DNA from: CAVQBP01 sp963782475
GTDB taxonomy: Bacteria; Bacteroidota; Ignavibacteria; Ignavibacteriales; Ignavibacteriaceae
Reading direction: 5' to 3'
DNA length: 64,000 bases
Assembly: GCA_963782475.1 (NCBI GenBank)
Contig: CAWAJW010000015.1
Location: forward strand, 682,001-746,000
Below, one piece after another: positions 59,115-64,000 of this stretch (positions within the stretch are counted from its first letter, which is position 1; each line of letters starts with the position of its first letter). Below the pieces are notes generated by a model that saw nothing but the letters and a program-made list of their open reading frames with translations, was not told the origin of the DNA and did not search any database. A program made the position numbers and the translations under genes.

Positions 59115-60077
59115 ATGAAAAATCTTTTAAATAATTTAACAGGTAATATTAAGGGCAAAACCGTTCTGATCATTCTCGGTATTCTTTTAATAATCAGTGT
59201 GATTATATGGCAAGCCGTTATATTTGCCGGTGTTCCCGATCCTGAAGCGAAAAATTTAAATTCAGCAGCCGCAGTTTTAAGCTGCGGTCTCCTGGTATTC
59301 CGTGAAGGGCTTGAAGCTATTCTTGTCCTTTCGGCAATTACTGCAACTGTGAAACGAAAGAATCAGAAAAATTATGATAAAGGTATAGCTGTTGGTACAG
59401 GTTTAGGCTTACTTGCAACAATTGCAACATGGTTTATTGTTGTTGCCATCCTCTCCGATATTGATTTACCTGAACTGGATATTCAGGCGGCAACGGGTCT
59501 TTTGGCAATTATTGTACTCCTGCTGGTAATGAACTGGTTTTTTCATAAAGTTTACTGGACTGGGTGGATTACACATCATACTAACCGGGGAAGGCGTTTG
59601 CTTAAATCTGCCGATAAAAGCAATTACCGTATGTTCCAGGGTTTTATACTTCTCGGGTTTACTGCAATTTACCGTGAAGGATTTGAAATCGTGCTGTTCC
59701 TGCAGCAGCTGAGGCTAAAGGATGGAAGCAATATTGTTCTCATTGGAGCAGCAATTGGAATATTTCTTACCGCAATTGTTGCACTACTCACTTTTATTGC
59801 ACATGAACATCTTCCCTATAAGAAGATGCTTATTCTTACAGGTGTTTTATTAGGTGTTGTACTTTTAGTAATGGTTGGAGAAAGTGTACAGGAAATGCAG
59901 CAGGCAGGCTGGATACCGGCCACACCGATAAATATATCTTTACCATCATGGATGGGAATGTGGTTCGCGGTCTTTCCGAACCTGCAGGGAATCTTAGCAC
60001 AAGCGGCAGCCCTGGTTATAGTCCTCGGTTCATATATGCTGGCCCAATACAGGAGTTTAATCCGAGCCCGCCATTGA
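59115..60077 (+). CDS. FTR1-family iron permease
   Basis: 320 residues, about seven membrane helices. Both ferric-iron motifs REGLE at 63-67 and REGFE at 187-191 are intact. An N-terminal helix (about 17-36) precedes the core. It imports iron, in many bacteria with periplasmic partners; no EfeO/EfeB-like genes are adjacent, but a porin-like gene follows by 86 nt. The LuxR-type gene precedes it by 238 bp. Confidence 0.92.
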   Translation: MKNLLNNLTGNIKGKTVLIILGILLIISVIIWQAVIFAGVPDPEAKNLNSAAAVLSCGLLVFREGLEAILVLSAITATVKRKNQKNYDKGIAVGTGLGLLATIATWFIVVAILSDIDLPELDIQAATGLLAIIVLLLVMNWFFHKVYWTGWITHHTNRGRRLLKSADKSNYRMFQGFILLGFTAIYREGFEIVLFLQQLRLKDGSNIVLIGAAIGIFLTAIVALLTFIAHEHLPYKKMLILTGVLLGVVLLVMVGESVQEMQQAGWIPATPINISLPSWMGMWFAVFPNLQGILAQAAALVIVLGSYMLAQYRSLIRARH

Positions 60078-60163
60078 GAAGCTTAATATTTATTCCAAAA
60101 AATTTTTTAAGTTTAGAATAAGAGAGGATTTATTGCAATTAAAAAATATTTATAGTAATTAAT

Positions 60164-61458
60164 ATGAACGGTAAACCCGGCAGGTTAAAGTTTTTAGCCG
60201 TTATTATTCTCTCCGCAGCGTTTTGTATAAATCTTAAAGCTCAATCTTTATTCAAAACGAACGATCTTTTTATATCAAACTTTCCTGTACCGGATTCGAA
60301 AGGGGATTATAGTCTTCTTCAAAGTAATTTCAAAGATTTTGGGATTGGCTTTACAATTAATTTTACCAATGATTTTTTTTACAACATTTCCGGCGGAATA
60401 AATACCGGTTCAGCATATTCAGGTCTTCTCAAACCAAATCTTAATATTGATTTAAGCAAAATGTTTGGCTGGAATGGAGCAAATATGGTGATCTCTTCAA
60501 TCGGAGTTATCGGGAGTAATTTCAATTATAAAGTGGGCACCGAACAGGGGGTAGATAATATCACCGCATATGATACCTGGAAAATATATGAATTCTGGAT
60601 TGAACAAAAATTATGTGATAAAAAATTATCGCTGAAGTTCGGCTTATATGATTTGAACTCCGAATTTGACCTCCGTTTAAGCTCATTGGTTTTCTTAAAC
60701 CCTTCTCAGGCAATAGGTCCGGAATTTTCCTTAACGGGGGAGAACGGCCCTTCAATTTATCCCACTACATCACTAGCATTCAGAATTAAATTCCATGATG
60801 ATAAAGGCTACTATATTCAATCATCAATATTAGACGGCGTGCCCGGTGATCCGAATGACCCGGAGGGAACGCATATCATCTTAAATAAAAATGACGGATT
60901 CTTAATTGCGGGTGAAAGCGGATTTATAAAAAAGGAGGAAAATTCAGGAAAAAATAATGAAAAATTTTCACTGGGAGGATGGTATTATACTTCAAAATTT
61001 AAGGAATTTAATACCGGTGCTGCGGATAACCCTCTATATCGTAAAGGAAATTATGGAATCTATTTTTCCGCAGAAAAATTACTTTGGAATGAATCAGGAA
61101 ATCCTGAAGAAGGTTTAACAGCCTTTTTACGAATCGGCTATCAGATAAAAGTGTAAATAAGGTCGACAAATATTTTGGATGCGGGATAAATTATACCGGC
61201 TTAATTCCGGGAAGAGAGGATGATGAATTCGGGGCTGCAGTTGCTTCGGCATATAACAGCAGCAAATATATTATTCAAATGGAGCATGAAAATATCAATA
61301 TAGATAAATATGAAACTATTTTTGAAATAACATATCTTTGCTACCTGGCAGACTGGTTTAATATACAGCCTGATATTCAATATATTTTAAATCCTGCAGA
61401 GAGCCGTATTAATAATTATGCATTTATTGCGGGAGTCAGGCTTTCATTAATTCTTTGA
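60164..61458 (+). CDS. OprB-family carbohydrate-type porin (frameshift near 61140)
   Basis: Restored length ~431 residues. Signal peptide 1-26 (ending NLKAQ), then beta-strands with GIGFTINFTNDFFYNISGG, FWIEQKLCDKKLSLKFG and LFLNPSQAIGPEFS-like segments of OprB. Frame 1 stops at 61158; one base missing near 61140 joins VNKVDKYFGCGINYTG and later strands to an ending GVRLSLIL at 61458. Outer-membrane channel, transcribed with the FTR1 gene, so a link to iron uptake is possible but unproven; OprB members classically pass sugars. Confidence 0.82.
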
Positions 61459-61606
61459 AAAAGATTTATGACTATAAAGAATCAGGGAATAATTGAAGCT
61501 CTATACTCATAAAATTAATTTCTAAACAATATCACATTTGTAACTTCGCTGCAGCAGTAAATTCTTACATACTGCATTGCAGCCAAATCCGATTTCTTAA
61601 TTTGAA

Positions 61607-62593
61607 CTATTTGGTCCCGATTATAAGATCCGAAGCGAAACTGGTTTTCTTTCTTTCGACTTTAGAGAATCCTGCCGAATTAAACCATTCTTTAATTTCT
61701 TCTTCTGTATAAGTATCCCCGGCAGCAGTTCCAACGAGCATGTTAATAGAAAAAATTGCTCCCTGATACGGCTGTGTTCTATCTTCATTCATTATAAAAT
61801 CATTAATAACTACCATGCCATTTTGATTTAAGGCATCAGCACATTTTCTAATTATCATTTTATTCTGATCATAACTATTAATATGTACAACAGCGGATAG
61901 AAGGATAATATCATAATCTTTTCCGAAATCCCGGCTCAAATAATTCCCCTCAATAAAATCGAAATTGTTAGTCAATCCTTCCTGCTCAACATATTTTTTT
62001 GTTAGAGGAATGACATGCGGCAGGTCCAGTATTACAGCTTTAATGGCGGGATTTCTTTTAACTATCTCCATAGAAAAAGCTGCGGAGCCTCCTCCCACAT
62101 CCAGCATTTTCTTTGTATTGGCGAGATCAATCATCATTGCGAGAAGCTTTGCTTGTTTAACTCCCCGGTAATGCATTGCTGCAATAAATGATTCAACCCA
62201 GTTATCCTTTTCTTCTTTATTTTGGTCCCCGGCAAATGAGCTTCCTTTTTTTACAGAACCGGTTAAATAATTCCAGGTATTCCACAAATGATTTGTATGA
62301 AAAAGATTCCCCATAAAATCGGGCTTCCCCTCAACCAGGTATTTTGATGAGATACCGGTATTATAAAATTTATTTTTTACCTTTCTTAATAACCCCATTC
62401 CGCAGAGAGCGTTCATCAGCCTGTCGGTTGCCCTGCTGTCGGTGTTAATAATTTTTGACATTTCATCGGAGCTGATCATATGTTTATCTGCTATTGTAAA
62501 AATCTTAAGTTCAAATGCTGATAATAAAATGCGGCTTTCCTGGAATGAATAAGCTATTTCACGAATATTATCCGGTGATGTAATTTCTTTCAT
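61607..62593 (-). CDS. SAM-dependent O-methyltransferase (winged-helix type)
   Basis: 328 residues. N-terminal winged-helix dimerisation domain (about 10-85, SRATDRLMNALCGMGLL), then a Rossmann methyltransferase domain with DVGGGSAAFS at 165-174, LDLPHVIP near 189, and the catalytic-region ALLS-like stretch ILLSAVVHINSYDQ, matching plant-type O-methyltransferases (PF00891). Small-molecule O-methylation; substrate unknown. It is convergent with the porin gene. Confidence 0.88.
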   Translation of the reverse strand: MKEITSPDNIREIAYSFQESRILLSAFELKIFTIADKHMISSDEMSKIINTDSRATDRLMNALCGMGLLRKVKNKFYNTGISSKYLVEGKPDFMGNLFHTNHLWNTWNYLTGSVKKGSSFAGDQNKEEKDNWVESFIAAMHYRGVKQAKLLAMMIDLANTKKMLDVGGGSAAFSMEIVKRNPAIKAVILDLPHVIPLTKKYVEQEGLTNNFDFIEGNYLSRDFGKDYDIILLSAVVHINSYDQNKMIIRKCADALNQNGMVVINDFIMNEDRTQPYQGAIFSINMLVGTAAGDTYTEEEIKEWFNSAGFSKVERKKTSFASDLIIGTK

Positions 62594-62703
62594 TATAATG
62601 CTTCTTTCATTATTCTAATATTATTGAAAATGAATATAACAGATTACAGAGCCAATTCTTTTATTTATTGCTGATAAAATTTATCTAAATTATTTTTTCC
62701 AAA

Positions 62704-62876
62704 CCTGTCCAAAATAAATAAATTATAAGAATAATGAATCTGCAAATAAATGTATAGCAATAAAAAATGATTTACTGACAATTGCTCCTCAAAAGAATTG
62801 CGCCTGTCACGGCATAATAAAATGAAGCCGGGATTAAAAAAAATTACAGAATTGAGCGGTTAATCCCGCCAGGTTG
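62704..62876 (-). repeat. Interspersed hairpin repeat, copy G (partial, inverted)
   Basis: Reads as reverse complement of the right part of the family: CCTGTCCAAAATAAATAAATT, then GCTCCTCAAAAGAATTGCG and TTAATCCCGCCAGG. A ~30-bp unrelated piece splits it near 62800-62835, and the left part of the element is absent. Confidence 0.85.
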
Positions 62877-64000
62877 TTAGACTATGTGAAAACTCATAAA
62901 AACCGTTAAAACGGTTATTCAATGTTATGATTTCCCACTATTTTGGAGATGACCAAAAAGTAATTTATAGGTTCAAAACCTGTCAGTCTGAGCTTGTCGA
63001 AGACTATCATAGAGCGGAGGTCAGGGGCTGGAAGGGCGGAAGTTAGGAAGAGCAGAAGATAGGAAGATGGGAAGGCCTGTAGTCCTTCTCTTGGGAAGAG
63101 AAGGACTTGTAGTCAGTTAAACCTTTTATTAGAGATCTTATCAGGTAACCTCATAGTGATTTCGAAGGAGCACATTCCGGAATTCATATTGGTGATCTGA
63201 GAAATCTTAATCGTTGTTACGCAGCAGAAGTGAGGTATTGTATTATGAGGTTCATAGTGTCAGCGTGCAAGATACAAGAAAAAAGTAAAAAGACACAAGT
63301 TTTCGTAAGCGGCAATTCATTTTCCGGGATTGTCATATTCCGCCTTACTTCCGTGAACGGTTTTAACCGTTTTTATCATATCGTTGAATTTATAAAAATG
63401 ATTAATTATTTGGAATATTTTATTAAAACCGGAAATTTTATAAATCCTCTACGAGGATTTAATTTCTCTTGTTGATTTCAGCTACAATAATAGAACCTCT
63501 ACGAGGTTCAATTAAAAAACTGTATATAATATTTTTATTGATGTATAAAATTAATTATTCATAAAACATTGTTTATTTTTAATTTTAACCAGAAGTTAAG
63601 AAGTTAGGAAGATAGGTAAGCGCCTTGTCAGTCTGAGCTTGTCGAAGACTTGTCATGGCGAAGAGGAAGGACTTGAAGGCAGTTAAAGTTAGAAGAAGGG
63701 AAGTTTATCAGAGTAACATCATAATCATTTCGAAGGAGCGAATTTCGGAATTGAATATTAGTGAGTGAGAAATGAAATATGTACGCAAGATTTCTCCTTC
63801 TTATGTAGTCGAAATGGCAAGACGAGTAAATCTGTCATTTCGATCTATCTACCGGAGGTAGAAGGAGCACATTCCGGAATATGTTTTTGCGACTGAGAAA
63901 TCTTGATCGTTGTAACCAACAGAAGTGAGGTATTTTATTATGAGGTTCATATTGCCAACGTACGATAGTCCCCCTTATCAAAGGGGGCGAGGGGGTTGTC
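62877..64000. other. Non-coding, repeat-rich window end
   Basis: No gene supported. Holds a hairpin module shared with repeat copy C (62880-62945), two copies of AGTCTGAGCTTGTCGAAGACT (62985 and 63628 regions), a ~75-bp direct repeat around GAAGTGAGGTATT (63190-63265 and 63890-63965), CCTCTACGAGG palindromes (63448-63465, 63496-63510) and AACGGTTTTAACCGTT-type stems near 63355. Confidence 0.7.

Noticed and set aside
63230..63475. 81-codon plus-strand ORF in the window end
   Set aside because: It spans direct repeats and palindromes (GAAGTGAGGTATT, CCTCTACGAGG) and has no family signature.
1..64000. tRNA or rRNA genes
   Set aside because: I saw no cloverleaf with the usual TTC-loop and CCA end or rRNA-like stretch; a dedicated scan was not possible.

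Overview
The window is AT-rich chromosomal DNA from a Gram-negative bacterium of the Bacteroidota/Ignavibacteriota group, most likely Ignavibacteria. This rests on secreted proteins ending in 'YPNPFNPxT'-type C-terminal sorting/FlgD-like modules, DUF2911, DUF4412 and UPF0182 proteins, an HD-DUF5706 (PycTM-like) protein, TTG starts, and a clustered rplM-rpsI-rpsB-tsf-pyrH-frr block. This is inference from protein families; no 16S gene is present.

Layout. 1-2.6 kb: tail of one periplasmic PpiC/SurA-type foldase, a second complete one, then a MoxR ATPase. 2.7-9.3 kb (minus strand): AI-2E permease, NifU C-terminal domain, Mrp, polyphosphate kinase, DoxX, deoxyhypusine synthase-like enzyme. 9.5-14 kb: ABC-F ATPase, sugar-nucleotide epimerase-like protein, two envelope proteins. 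14.1-18.3 kb: translation block, with a candidate structured leader before rpsB. 18.6-25.8 kb: bacterioferritin, then a three-gene minus-strand operon of VIT/vWA surface proteins. 25.8-35.1 kb: accessory stretch with copies of a hairpin-rich interspersed repeat, a broken IS200-like transposase beside a tandem repeat, a UPF0182 protein and a 2H phosphoesterase-like protein. 35.2-44.4 kb: copper/heavy-metal efflux cluster (HYC_CC_PP-like protein, CusC, CusB, CusA, a CPLCGM metal-binding protein, a CDF transporter). 44.5-55 kb: cytochrome c, a membrane class III cyclase, an HD-PycTM-like protein, an Omp85-type barrel protein, a beta-propeller, a cyclase-TPR protein and a DUF4396 protein. 55-62.6 kb: cytochrome c, DUF2911, MFS exporter, an atypical LuxR regulator, FTR1 iron permease, OprB-type porin, O-methyltransferase. 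62.6-64 kb: non-coding repeat-rich DNA.

Two themes deserve attention. First, a roughly 0.4-0.55 kb non-coding repeat with CTGTCCAAA...TTTGGACAG ends and interchangeable hairpin modules occurs seven times; one copy cuts off a small gene start. Second, a membrane nucleotidyl cyclase lies divergently beside an HD-PycTM-like gene, a possible cyclic-nucleotide signalling pair.

About sixteen single-base frame disruptions hit otherwise well-conserved genes, including essential frr. I treat most as residual sequencing errors and annotate the restored full-length genes; they are concentrated in cusA and the HD-PycTM gene, where real decay cannot be excluded. I saw no tRNA, rRNA or CRISPR array.
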